64,000 nt of DNA from Ancylobacter gelatini (GTDB lineage Bacteria; Pseudomonadota; Alphaproteobacteria; Rhizobiales; Xanthobacteraceae): NCBI RefSeq assembly GCF_022601675.1, contig NZ_JAKVIL010000001.1, positions 248,001 through 312,000 of the forward strand. The letters run 5' to 3'. The number at the start of each line of letters is the position of its first letter. The first letter of the stretch is position 1. A program made the translations under genes and the position numbers. The notes beneath the pieces were generated by a model. The model was given only the letters and a program-made list of their open reading frames with translations. It was not told the origin of the DNA and ran no database searches. Below, in pieces: positions 8,016 through 16,481 of this stretch.

Positions 8016-8879
8016 CTATCGGGTGCCGACTGCCGAACCCTGGTCAGGCGTGTCGAAATCGGTCGCGATGGAGATGTCGCGCCAGGCGCTCATGTCGGCG
8101 CGGAAGGAGGCGAGCTTCTGCTCGGCTATCGCGTGGGCGCGCGGCCCGATCGGGAGGTGCAGCGGCGGATGCTCGGCATCGATGGCCTGCAGCATCACCG
8201 CGACGGCTTTGGCCGGGTCGCCGGCCTGCCGGCCGTTATTGGTCTGGCGGTAATGGCGTCTTGCCGGCACCGTCTCGGCATAGGCGGGGACCTCCCGCGC
8301 CGCGGTCATCATCGAGCGGCCGAGAAACTCGGTGCGGAAGGGGCCGGGCTCGACGATGATCACCTGCACGCCGAGCGGCCGAAGCTCCTGTGCGAGTGCT
8401 TCGGACAGGCCTTCGACGGCGAACTTGCTCGCATTGTAGAAACCGAAACCCGCCGAGCCGGCGATACCGGCGCCGGAGGAGAGATTGACGATGCGGGCGC
8501 CGGGACGTTTGCGCAGCGCCGGCAGGGCGGCGCGGGTGGTCTCGATCAGGCCGAACAGGTTCACCTCGAACATCGGGCGATATTCGTCGGGCTCTGCCTC
8601 CTCGATCGCGCCGATGAAGCCGAAGCCGGCATTGTTCACGAGGACGTCCAGGCCCCCGAACACGCTTTCGGCCAGCGCAACGGCCCTTGCGGCGTCGCCG
8701 GGGCGGGTGACGTCAAGCGCCATGGCGCGCACCGTCTCGGGATAGCGGTCGCACAGCGGCTGCAAGCTATCGATGGAGCGGGCGGTGGCTATGAGGCGGT
8801 CGCCTCGCGCGGCGACGGCCTCGGCAAGCTGCCGGCCCAGGCCCGACGAGCATCCTGTGATCAGCCAGGTTTTCATCAT
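8016..8879 (-). CDS. Short-chain dehydrogenase/reductase (classical SDR)
   Basis: About 287-aa NAD(P)-dependent oxidoreductase. The N-terminal TGCSSGLG cofactor loop, NNAG motif, catalytic Ser region (IVNLSSGAG) and YNASK active site are all present, followed by VEPGPFRTEF. The start is the ATG at 8879 or the adjacent ATG at 8876, directly after a strong GGAGGA. Upstream extensions run into the divergent promoter region and lack SDR character. The family resembles aldehyde/ketone reductases often controlled by a divergent LysR regulator, as here. The substrate is unknown. Confidence 0.85.
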   Translation of the reverse strand: MMKTWLITGCSSGLGRQLAEAVAARGDRLIATARSIDSLQPLCDRYPETVRAMALDVTRPGDAARAVALAESVFGGLDVLVNNAGFGFIGAIEEAEPDEYRPMFEVNLFGLIETTRAALPALRKRPGARIVNLSSGAGIAGSAGFGFYNASKFAVEGLSEALAQELRPLGVQVIIVEPGPFRTEFLGRSMMTAAREVPAYAETVPARRHYRQTNNGRQAGDPAKAVAVMLQAIDAEHPPLHLPIGPRAHAIAEQKLASFRADMSAWRDISIATDFDTPDQGSAVGTR

Positions 8880-8995
8880 GTCCTCCTTCGGCGTTGGGAA
8901 CGAGCGCCACACAAGCCAACGCCATAAGCGGCCGGCGCGCGGCCATGCCCAACCGGATGAGGCGAATGTAGGTGATTGGATTTGTTCGATAACTG

Positions 8996-9012
8996 ACAGT
9001 ATTGTACAGTAT
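8996..9012. promoter_or_regulatory. Direct repeats in the SDR/LysR divergent promoter region
   Basis: Two exact ACAGTAT repeats (8996-9002 and 9006-9012) are spaced 10 bp start to start, one helical turn, within the 157-bp region between the divergent SDR and LysR genes. This AT-rich spot stands out in GC-rich surroundings and is about 25 bases from the LysR start. It is a plausible LysR binding site or part of overlapping promoters. No functional evidence. Confidence 0.35.
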
Positions 9013-9036
9013 CCGTTCATTTTTGTGGGTGTGGCG

Positions 9037-9903
9037 ATGGAGTGGAGCGACGTCAGGATCTTTCTGGCCATAGCCCGTACCGGCACGCTGGGCGCGGCCG
9101 CCCGCGCGCTTCATCTCAGCCATCCCACGGTCGGGCGCCGCCTTCGGGCACTCGAACAGGCCACCGGCCACACGCTGTTCCAGCGAACGGCCGACGGTTT
9201 CGTTCCGACGGAAGAAGGCAACGCCGTCATCGCTCTGGCCGAGCAGATGGAGGATGGCGCTCTGGCCATCGAGCGGCGTCTCGCCGGACAGGAGCAGGCC
9301 CTTCAGGGCACCTTGCGCATATCGTCGGCCGACTGGTTCGGCGCCTATGTCCTGCCGCCGATCATCGACGATTATGCGAAGGCTTATCCGCACGTTGATC
9401 TGGAAATTCTCACCGGTACCCGCCTGTTCAGCCTCGCGCAGCGGGAGGCCGACATCGCGTTCCGGATCGTCCCGTTCGACAACCCCGATGTCGTACAGCG
9501 ACGACTGGTCTGTCTGCCCTATGGCGCCTATGTCGCGGCAGGCTCGCCCGAGCCGGTCTATGGCGATGGAGCCGGCTTCCGGCTCATCACCCACGACACG
9601 TCGACCGGCCAGTTCCCGGATATTGCCTGGCTCACCGAGAGCTTTCCAAACGCGAAGCCGCTCCTGCGGTCGAACAATCGGAACGTGCAGGGCCGCATGA
9701 GCCGCCAGGGCATTGGCATCGCCGTCCTGCCACAAGTGGTCGGAAGTCAGATCGTTGGTCTTCGCAAGCTCGATCTGCCGGTAGAGGCCCCCTCACGGGA
9801 TATCTGGATGGGCTATCACCGGGACATCCGGCGCCTTCAGCGGCTGCGGGCCTTCATAACCGTCGTGACCGATCACATGGCGAAATCACCACTCCAACGG
9901 TGA
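9037..9903 (+). CDS. LysR family transcriptional regulator
   Basis: 288-aa LysR regulator. The N-terminal winged helix-turn-helix (MEWSDVRIFLAIARTGTLG, AARALHLSHPTVGRRLRALE) is followed by the dimer linker helix and a periplasmic-binding-protein-like effector domain (LRISSADWFGAYVLPPII; READIAFRI). ATG 9037 is the family-typical start; the frame stays open far upstream across the divergent promoter, but that extension is not LysR-like. Divergent from the SDR gene, which it probably controls. Confidence 0.88.
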   Translation: MEWSDVRIFLAIARTGTLGAAARALHLSHPTVGRRLRALEQATGHTLFQRTADGFVPTEEGNAVIALAEQMEDGALAIERRLAGQEQALQGTLRISSADWFGAYVLPPIIDDYAKAYPHVDLEILTGTRLFSLAQREADIAFRIVPFDNPDVVQRRLVCLPYGAYVAAGSPEPVYGDGAGFRLITHDTSTGQFPDIAWLTESFPNAKPLLRSNNRNVQGRMSRQGIGIAVLPQVVGSQIVGLRKLDLPVEAPSRDIWMGYHRDIRRLQRLRAFITVVTDHMAKSPLQR

Positions 9904-10100
9904 ATGCCGCGGACGCGCAACATCACGATCAAGCTTATCCAACCCGGCTCGGCCGACAGCGATATGAACCCGGCGGAGGGTTCGCGGGCGGCTTCCATGC
10001 CTGGGCCGATGTCCGTCAAGCGCTGCGGCATTGCTGGCGACGTGGCGAGCCTCGCGCCTCATCTCGCCGGCCGGCACCTCTCATCCGCCGCGCACCCGGC
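9904..10100 (+). pseudogene. Remnant of a short-chain dehydrogenase C-terminus
   Basis: This frame directly after the LysR stop reads TRNITIKLIQPGSADSDMNP and then MSVKRCGIAGDVASLAPHLA. That matches the conserved C-terminal part of 3-oxoacyl-ACP-reductase-like SDRs (VNxIQPGPTDTDMNP, then a KRxGxxxEVAxxVAYLA helix). There is no N-terminal nucleotide-binding half, no YxxxK, and the final TGxxxxVDGG segment has decayed. I read it as a truncated, inactive 3' fragment. Not a homologue-verified call. Confidence 0.5.
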
Positions 10101-10177
10101 CATGTCGGCATTGCGCTCGGCGCCGCTGGCGCGCAAGCATGCATGGGGGCGGGCAACTTGCGGATAAGGATCACCAC

Positions 10178-11383
10178 ATGTCGAACACGCCGAACCAGCG
10201 CCTCGATCGCCGCGATTTCATGATCGCGTCAGCGGCGATGATCGGCGCGTCGACCGGTCTTGTCGCCGAGGCCGGGCCCGCCGCCGCGCAAGGCTCGACG
10301 TCCCCCGCTGCCGGCCCCGCACCGGGCGCGCCGTCGGCGACGGTCTATACCGGCGACGTCATCGAGGGGCGCAAGGTCGTCAGCGCGCTCGACATTGGCG
10401 ACCTTGAGCCGGGGCGGAAGCATCTTCTGTATTTCCAGGGCGTCGAAATGCCCAGCGGACAGCATTGGTATGTGTCCGTGATCGTCGCCAGGGGCGCCAA
10501 GCCCGGCAAGCGCGTCGTGCTGGTCAGCGGCGTGCATGGCGACGAGATGAGTTCGGTGCACACGGTGCAGTCGGTGATGAACCAGCTCGATCCGGCGCAG
10601 ATGTCGGGCACGGTCATGGCGGTCACGGACGTCTCCCGCCCCGCCATGGAAGGCATGCAGCGCCGCTGGCCCAATGCCGGCAGGGGAGCCGATCTGATCG
10701 ACATGAACCGGGAATGGCCGGGCAATGAGAACGGCCTTTCCGCCCCCAGCCGTCATGCCGGGCTGCTGTTCAACCGCTTGTTGCGGCCGAATGCCGATGC
10801 CGCCATCGACTTCCACACCGGGACCACCGGCTTTGAGGTCACCGCCTTCAACATCGGCGGCATGGATGTGCCCGAGGTCAAGGCCATGCTGGAGCTGTAT
10901 CCCGTGGGCCAGATCTTCGACAATCACGTCTATCCCGGCGTCCTGCACAACGCCTTTATGGATGTCGGCATCCCCGCCTTCACCCCGGAGATCGGCGCGG
11001 CGCGGGTGCTGGATCACGAGATGATCGCGCTGTTCGTCGAGGGCACGATGAATGTCCTCAAGCATCACGGCATCGTCGCCGGCCCCATGGGTCGCACGGG
11101 CAAGGACGTGCGCGTCTTCGTGGGGAACAGCGCCCTCCCGATACTGGCCACCGAAGGCGGCATTGTCGAGCATCTGGTCCGGCTCAACGACAGGGTGGAG
11201 CCCGGCCAGAAAGTCGCCATCCAGCGTAACAGCTTCGGCGAAGTGGTCGCCGAATACACCAGCGGCGTCGCCGGCGAGGTGACGGGCCAGCGCAGCGACG
11301 CGATGGCGGAGCCCGGCAACCCCCTGGTGTTCATCCTGTTTCACATGGATGGGGCGGATCGGGGCGAAATCTATCCCGAGTGA
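10178..11383 (+). CDS. Tat-exported succinylglutamate desuccinylase/aspartoacylase-like (M14 fold) protein
   Basis: 401-aa protein of the AstE/AspA branch of the zinc carboxypeptidase fold. The N-terminus carries a twin-arginine signal (RRDFMIASAAMIGAS) with a long Ala-rich segment ending near AAAQG. Zinc ligands are visible as SGVHGDEMSS (His120, Glu123) and IDFHTG (His213), and a downstream EIGAAR probably supplies a catalytic Glu. Known family members act on N-acyl amino acids in the cytoplasm. Export to the periplasm implies a different, unknown substrate. ATG 10178 follows a weak AAGGA; the preceding 274 bases hold only an SDR remnant. Confidence 0.72.
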   Translation: MSNTPNQRLDRRDFMIASAAMIGASTGLVAEAGPAAAQGSTSPAAGPAPGAPSATVYTGDVIEGRKVVSALDIGDLEPGRKHLLYFQGVEMPSGQHWYVSVIVARGAKPGKRVVLVSGVHGDEMSSVHTVQSVMNQLDPAQMSGTVMAVTDVSRPAMEGMQRRWPNAGRGADLIDMNREWPGNENGLSAPSRHAGLLFNRLLRPNADAAIDFHTGTTGFEVTAFNIGGMDVPEVKAMLELYPVGQIFDNHVYPGVLHNAFMDVGIPAFTPEIGAARVLDHEMIALFVEGTMNVLKHHGIVAGPMGRTGKDVRVFVGNSALPILATEGGIVEHLVRLNDRVEPGQKVAIQRNSFGEVVAEYTSGVAGEVTGQRSDAMAEPGNPLVFILFHMDGADRGEIYPE

Positions 11384-11410
11384 CCGTTTCGCGTGTCCGG
11401 CGCGCCTCGC

Positions 11411-12346
11411 TCAGTCCGGCAGTGGAATGTGCTCGTCGCGGTCATCGATCGGGAGATCGAAGCGGCCCTTGCCCCAGTTCTGTGCCCGCCATTCCGCCTT
11501 CGCCTCCTCGATGCGCTCGCGCGACGAGGCGACGAAATTCCACCAGATGTAGCGGGGACCCGAAAGGGTCGCGCCGCCGAGGATCATCAGACGCGCGCCT
11601 CTGTCGCCGGCCGCGACCGTGATCCGGTCGCCGGGGCGGAAGACCATCATCCGGCCCGCCTCGAACTCCTGTCCGGCGATCGAGATCGAGCCGTCGACGA
11701 TGTAGATGCCCCGGTCCTCGTGACCATCCGGCATCGGCAGACGTGCGCGCGCATCCAGCGTCACGTCGGCGTAGAACGTCTCCGAGTACATGGTCGCGGG
11801 GGCCGTTTCGCCATAGGCGCTCCCGAGGATCAGCCGGACCGACACGCCGTCATCCTCGATGACCGGCAGCGCCTCCTTGCCGTGATGCTCGAACAGCGGC
11901 GCCATATCCTCGTTGCTCTCCGGCAGCGCGAGCCAGGTCTGGATGCCGAACAGGCTGTTCGGGCCGCTGCGGGCGGCCGCCGAGGTGCGCTCGGAATGGG
12001 AGACGCCGTGCCCGGCGACCATCCAGTTCAGTTCGCCCGGACGGATGATCTGGTCGGCCCCGGTGCTGTCGCGGTGATGGAAATCGCCGCGATAGAGATA
12101 GGTCACGGTGCCGAGACCGATATGGGGATGCGGCCGCACGTCGATGCCCTGTCCGGTGAGCAGCTCCGCCGGCCCGGCCTGATCGAAGAAGATGAACGGG
12201 CCAACCATCTGCCGCTTCGGCGCGGGCAGGGCGCGCCGGACCTCGAAGCCGCCGAGATCGCGCGCGCGGGGCACGATGAGCGTCTCGATCGCGTCGAGGC
12301 CGACCTCATCGGGACAGCCGGGTTCGATTGCCGGATTCCAACTCAT
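11411..12346 (-). CDS. Pirin family protein
   Basis: About 311-aa bicupin pirin. The N-terminal cupin has the metal site in VRPHPHIGLGTVTYLYRG and HHRDS, followed by GELNWMVAGHGVSHSER. The C-terminal cupin ends with WNFVASSRERIEEAKAEW. Bacterial pirins of this type can have quercetin 2,3-dioxygenase activity or modulate metabolism; the role here is not shown. I prefer the ATG at 12346 with AGAGGATGAGG upstream; ATG 12355 is an alternative. It points towards the end of the exported acylase gene. Confidence 0.85.
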   Translation of the reverse strand: MSWNPAIEPGCPDEVGLDAIETLIVPRARDLGGFEVRRALPAPKRQMVGPFIFFDQAGPAELLTGQGIDVRPHPHIGLGTVTYLYRGDFHHRDSTGADQIIRPGELNWMVAGHGVSHSERTSAAARSGPNSLFGIQTWLALPESNEDMAPLFEHHGKEALPVIEDDGVSVRLILGSAYGETAPATMYSETFYADVTLDARARLPMPDGHEDRGIYIVDGSISIAGQEFEAGRMMVFRPGDRITVAAGDRGARLMILGGATLSGPRYIWWNFVASSRERIEEAKAEWRAQNWGKGRFDLPIDDRDEHIPLPD

Positions 12347-12554
12347 GCGCCTCATCCTCTGCCGGGCTGCCGTCAGCCCTGGTCACTGTCCACCCAAAGC
12401 TCCAGACTGGCCGGCGGCCGCCGGTTCGGCTAGCCCCGCCATCCGCCACGGCGTGTCGCGATAAGTGGAACATGGACGCGCCATCACGCCGATCGGCGCT
12501 TCGCGTCGCCACGCGCGGCCGGCGCCATTCGTCCATGAGCCCTGCCGTTCCTGT

Positions 12555-13448
12555 TCAGCGGTCGAGCCCCCACACCTCCGGATTGCGTGCGAAATACGCG
12601 ATCAGCCTCTCGGTGAGGATGCGCACCTTCCGCACGGGATGCTGCCCGGGCGGGCGGACGACATAGGCACCTGCCGATGGCGGGGGATAGCGCGTCATCA
12701 CCGGAACCAGCGCGCCGGAGGCCACATAGGGGTGGGTGATGCAGTCCGGGAGCCAGGCGAGGCCGAGCCCCGCCGCCGCCGCCGCGGCAAGCGCCGTCGC
12801 ATTGTCGGCCTTGAACCGGCCCTGCGGCTGGACCGTGACGATCCTGTCGCCGTCCATGAACTGCCAGGCTTCGGTTCCTTGCATCACGGCCTGGTGGTCG
12901 GCGAGCTGCTCGACGGTCTCGGGCGAACCATGGGCCTTGATGTAGGCGGGGCTGGCCACGAGCGCGCCGTAGATCGGTCCGACACGCTTGGCGATCAGGT
13001 TGGAGTCCTGAAGGTAGCCAACCCGGATCGCGCAGTCGAAACCCTCGCCGATCAGATCGACAAACCGATCGGTGTAGGAGGTGTGGATGTGGAGCTGCGG
13101 GTGGCATTGCGCCATTTCGGCAACCACGGGAGCGAAGTGGGTCGGCCCGAAGGACAGCGGCATGGCGATCCTCAGTCGGCCACGCAGCTCGCCGGCGGGG
13201 AGGATCGCCTCGCGCGCGGTCTCGATCTCGGTGCTGGCCCGGGCCGCATGATCGCGGAACGTGATCCCCGCTTCCGTCAGCGCGGCGCCCCGGGTGGTTC
13301 GTGAGAGCAGCTGGACGCCGAGCTCCGCCTCGATCCGGAACAGCCGCCGGCTAACGATCGACTTGGAGATGCCGAGACGGCGCGCAGCGGCCGATACGCC
13401 CCCGGCATCGGCAACGGTGACGAAGGTCTGCAGATCCTCGATGTCCAA
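12555..13448 (-). CDS. LysR family transcriptional regulator
   Basis: 297 aa. HTH domain MDIEDLQTFVTVADAGGVSA then ARRLGISKSIVSRRLFRIE; effector domain from about residue 90 (LRIAMPLSFGPTHFAPVVAE). It belongs to the CrgA/AaeR-like branch (LLSRTTRGAALTEAG). It is divergent from the isochorismatase-family gene across a 149-bp shared promoter region, so that gene is its likely target. The last residues (NPEVWGLDR) are typical of the subgroup. Confidence 0.88.
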   Translation of the reverse strand: MDIEDLQTFVTVADAGGVSAAARRLGISKSIVSRRLFRIEAELGVQLLSRTTRGAALTEAGITFRDHAARASTEIETAREAILPAGELRGRLRIAMPLSFGPTHFAPVVAEMAQCHPQLHIHTSYTDRFVDLIGEGFDCAIRVGYLQDSNLIAKRVGPIYGALVASPAYIKAHGSPETVEQLADHQAVMQGTEAWQFMDGDRIVTVQPQGRFKADNATALAAAAAAGLGLAWLPDCITHPYVASGALVPVMTRYPPPSAGAYVVRPPGQHPVRKVRILTERLIAYFARNPEVWGLDR

Positions 13449-13597
13449 GAGCGTTGCTCCTTTCGCGACACAGCGTGTCGGACTATGGCACTATCTCATC
13501 ACCTAACGGAACAGCAAATTGCGCCCGGCCCGCGTCGCCCGCGGCGCATGCCTTCCGCAAAACCAGTGCCGCTCAATCGGCAGCAAAGGACGCAGCA

Positions 13598-14251
13598 ATG
13601 ACTTTTCGCAACGGCCTCGCGTCGCTTCTTCGTCCCGAAGACTCGGTCCTCGTTCTGATCGACCACCAGCCCTACCAGCTCGCGAACCTGAACAGCCACG
13701 AGCCGCAGATGGTCATCAACAATACGGCGGGTCTGGCGAAGGCGGCCAAGGCCTTCGGCGTCCCGACCATCCTGACCACCGTGGTCGCGGAGCGGGGCGG
13801 CCTGCTCTTCCCCCAGATCACGGAGGTCTTCCCCGGACAGGAGGTGATCGACCGGACCCTCATCAACACCTGGCAGGATCCGAAGGTGGTGGATGTGGTC
13901 AAGGCGACCGGCCGCAAGCAGCTGGTCATCGCCGGCCTGTGGACCGAGGTCTGCGTCGCCATGCCCACGATCCAGGCTCTCGGCGAGGGCTGGGACGTGA
14001 CGGTGGTCACCGATGCGTCTGGCGGCGTCTCCGTCGAAGCCCACGAGGTCGCCATCCAGCGCATGATCGCGGCCGGCGCGAATATGATGACGTGGGTGGC
14101 GGTGGCCGCCGAGTGGCAGCGTGACTGGGCCCGGCTCGACACCGCCGCCAAGCTGACCGAGGTGTTTGTGCAGCACGCCGGCGGCAGCGGCATCGCGTAT
14201 CTCTGGGAGCAGCAGCTGCTCAACACGCCGGTGCCGAAGGCCGCCGGCTGA
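13598..14251 (+). CDS. Isochorismatase-family hydrolase, YcaC-like
   Basis: 217-aa cysteine hydrolase of the isochorismatase superfamily. The catalytic Asp is in LVLIDHQPYQ (Asp22) and the nucleophile in GLWTEVCVAM (Cys119); the Lys of the triad lies in the intervening DPKVVDVVKATGRK region. It most resembles YcaC-type proteins of unknown natural substrate rather than EntB or nicotinamidase. ATG 13598 has AAAGGA upstream; the longer reading frame crosses the divergent promoter. Probably controlled by the divergent LysR regulator. Confidence 0.82.
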   Translation: MTFRNGLASLLRPEDSVLVLIDHQPYQLANLNSHEPQMVINNTAGLAKAAKAFGVPTILTTVVAERGGLLFPQITEVFPGQEVIDRTLINTWQDPKVVDVVKATGRKQLVIAGLWTEVCVAMPTIQALGEGWDVTVVTDASGGVSVEAHEVAIQRMIAAGANMMTWVAVAAEWQRDWARLDTAAKLTEVFVQHAGGSGIAYLWEQQLLNTPVPKAAG

Positions 14252-14375
14252 TCCGGGCCTAGCCGGGCGGGGTTTCATGACGCGTCGACATCGATCCGTA
14301 TGAGGAGCCTCGCCAGCCGGGCCGCGCAGGCAGGAGCGGGGAGCCGGCACATTTCCCGGCCCCCGCCACGCCCGC

Positions 14376-14480
14376 GCGTCGCTCAAGTTCGGCAGCCGCG
14401 TGGTCCGGTATAGCCGCGTGACCGGCAGCCACCTCTCCAGATCGTCGATACGCCGCCCGAGCACGCTGGCCGAGTTGTTC
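14376..14480 (+). pseudogene. Possible remnant of an AlpA-like excisionase/helix-turn-helix gene
   Basis: The roughly 400 bases between the isochorismatase and mscS genes hold no convincing intact gene. One frame reads SLKFGSRVVRYSRVTGSHL and, soon after, SIRRPSTLAE. These resemble the end of AlpA/Xis-type DNA-binding proteins (FVKLGRxVRYRRSDLxxW, then RRxSTSE). The N-terminal helices and the Trp are missing from this frame. If real it is a frameshifted leftover of a mobile element. Weak call, based on pattern memory. Confidence 0.25.
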
Positions 14481-14654
14481 TCCTTGAGGACGGCACGGGC
14501 CACCGGGCCTTCGGTCCTCACCAGCTACTCCGCCGCGCCGATGCGGGAGAGCGGGACAGCGCGCGGCGATGAGTGGGGCCGCCGCCGCTTTTGCTGCATC
14601 GCGGGAACCCGTCGGCATGCCGGCCGTTAGCGTCAGGTAACCGGCGGAGGGTGG

Positions 14655-15779
14655 ATGGAATATGTCGAGACGGCGCTCGATGGCATCGAGCGCGCGCTAC
14701 CTTGGGTTCCGAGCTGGGTGGTGAGCCTGGCGCTTTTCGTCATTGCCGTGCTGCTGGCGCGGTGGCTGCATAATCTGGCGTTCAGGATCGTGACCCGCGC
14801 GGTGGGCGGGATGGACCTGTTCTGGCGCTCGCTGGTGTCGCGGGCCGAGGGTCCGACACGGCTCGCCGCCATGATCGTCGGCATGTGGATCGCGGCCGGT
14901 GTCGCCCCGCTGACCTGGACCGAGACCGGGATCGTCCAGCAATTCCTGCTGGTCTGCTTCATCGCGCTGGTCGCCTGGCTCGCCCAGACCGCGCTGCACA
15001 TCTGGGTCACCGTATATCTGCGGCGCTTCAAGCTCGACGCTGAAGACAATCTGCTCGCCCGCAAGCACGTCACCCAGACCCGCATCCTGCGCCGCGTCGC
15101 GTCGGTGATCATCTTCACCGTGGGGCTGTCGGCGGTGCTGATGTCGTTCGAGCAGGTGCGCCAATACGGCGTCAGCCTGCTCGCCTCGGCCGGGGCCGCC
15201 GGCATCGTGGTCGGCCTTGCGCTCCAGCCCGTGCTCAAGAACCTGCTCGCTGGCATCCAGCTCGCGGTCACCCAGCCGATCCGCATCGACGACGCCCTGC
15301 TGGTGGAGGGCGAGTGGGGCAATGTCGAGGAAATCACCTCGACCTATGTGGTGGTGCGGCTGTGGGACTGGCGCCGGCTGATCCTGCCGCTCAGCTATTT
15401 CATCGAGCAGCCGTTCCAGAACTGGACCCGCGAGGGCTCGGCGCTGATCGGCACAGTGATGATCTATCTCGATTACAGCGTCCCGGTCGGCGTGCTGCGC
15501 GCCAAGGTCGAGGAGATCGCCAACGCCTCGCCGCTTTGGGACCGGCGCGTGGTGAACGTGCAGGTCACCGATTTCCGCGAGAACGTCATGGAGGTGCGCA
15601 TTCTGGTCAGCGCGTCCAATGCCGGGCGGGCCTTCGACATACGCTGCGAGGTGCGCGAGAAGCTGATCGCCTTCCTTCAGGAAGCCTATCCCGCCGCGCT
15701 GCCGCGCGTGCGCACCGAGTTCTCGGCTCCGGTTGGGCAGGGCCAGCACCCCGAATTTGCGGCGGTCGTGCCGTCGTGA
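14655..15779 (+). CDS. Mechanosensitive ion channel, MscS family
   Basis: 374-aa inner-membrane protein. Three to four N-terminal hydrophobic helices precede the pore-lining TM3 (GVSLLASAGAAGIVVGLALQ), the conserved PVLKNLLAGIQLAVTQPIRI linker and the beta domain (GEWGNVEEITSTYVVVRLWD, RRLILPLSYFIEQPFQNWTR). The soluble C-terminal vestibule follows. It releases osmolytes on hypo-osmotic shock. ATG 14655 gives a clean start, although the upstream ribosome site (GGAGGGTGG) is close. It stands alone on the strand. Confidence 0.9.
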   Translation: MEYVETALDGIERALPWVPSWVVSLALFVIAVLLARWLHNLAFRIVTRAVGGMDLFWRSLVSRAEGPTRLAAMIVGMWIAAGVAPLTWTETGIVQQFLLVCFIALVAWLAQTALHIWVTVYLRRFKLDAEDNLLARKHVTQTRILRRVASVIIFTVGLSAVLMSFEQVRQYGVSLLASAGAAGIVVGLALQPVLKNLLAGIQLAVTQPIRIDDALLVEGEWGNVEEITSTYVVVRLWDWRRLILPLSYFIEQPFQNWTREGSALIGTVMIYLDYSVPVGVLRAKVEEIANASPLWDRRVVNVQVTDFRENVMEVRILVSASNAGRAFDIRCEVREKLIAFLQEAYPAALPRVRTEFSAPVGQGQHPEFAAVVPS

Positions 15780-15801
15780 GGGCCGGCGGGGGACGGCAAC
15801 G

Positions 15802-15924
15802 CTAGCATTTCCCGCCATGCCGGCACCGCAGGCCGCCGACCGCGATCACCACCGCGGTCATGCCGAGCGCTCCCGTCAGGGCGAACAGGCTCAGCGATGT
15901 CAGGTCAAAGTCCAGCACGCTCAT
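15802..15924 (-). CDS. Possible 40-aa single-pass membrane protein
   Basis: A short frame from ATG 15924 begins MSVLDFDLTSLSLFALTGAL and continues with one hydrophobic helix (TAVVIAVGG), then a basic Cys-containing tail (RCRHGGKC). A GGAG lies 11 bases upstream. The frame extends to 16068, but the upstream part is not protein-like. No family recognised. Could be a small membrane protein or chance. Confidence 0.3.
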   Translation of the reverse strand: MSVLDFDLTSLSLFALTGALGMTAVVIAVGGLRCRHGGKC

Positions 15925-16095
15925 CGCGCGAAGCTCCGCAGCCGGCGGCACTCCGCCATCCGGCGATGCACCACTCTCGCCAAGCTCCTTACGTTCGGCC
16001 AGCCGAAAAAACGAAATGGGTGGCATGCGTCGCCCGCATGGCGCGAGCAGGTTTGGCGAGCGCGTCATTGGCGACGGCGTGTCGGGCGAGGGCGC

Positions 16096-16389
16096 TCAGG
16101 CCCCCATCACCCCGTCCTTCACCACGACGCGATAACCCTTGAGCTCGACGCTGCCGAACAGGTCCGCCTTGCTGTAGGGATCGGCGTCGACCATGGCCTG
16201 CGCGGCGGCGCGATCCTCGGCCTCGTAGACGATGACCGAACCGCAGGGCTTGCCTTCCTCGTCCAGCATCGGCCCGGCCAGCACCAGCGCGGTGCCCAGC
16301 GAGCGCAGATAGTCGAGATGGCTCGGGCGCACCTCAAGGCGCAGCGCAAGGGCGTTCGGGCGGTCGTGGGCGGTCAGGACGAATTGCAT
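16096..16389 (-). CDS. YciI family protein
   Basis: 97-aa ferredoxin-like-fold protein. MQFVLTAHDRPNALALRLEV, then RPSHLDYLRSLGTALVLAGP and DPYSKADLFGSVELKGYRVV match the YciI family, with the conserved His/Asp pair (AHD) and DPY motif. Function is not firmly established; some members are dehalogenase- or hydrolase-like. In many alphaproteobacteria the gene follows tsaD/gpsA; those genes are not adjacent here. Confidence 0.85.
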   Translation of the reverse strand: MQFVLTAHDRPNALALRLEVRPSHLDYLRSLGTALVLAGPMLDEEGKPCGSVIVYEAEDRAAAQAMVDADPYSKADLFGSVELKGYRVVVKDGVMGA

Positions 16390-16481
16390 GGCGGCACCGT
16401 ATCAGCGGATTTGAATGCAAACGGCGTAACCCATCATGTCCTGGAATCCAAACGGAACCTGACCGCCCGATACGCGCCGCC

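Noticed and set aside
14259-14618. A 119-codon minus frame in the gap before mscS
   Set aside because: Ala/Gly/Arg-rich, no ribosome site, no domain; not better than chance in GC-rich DNA.
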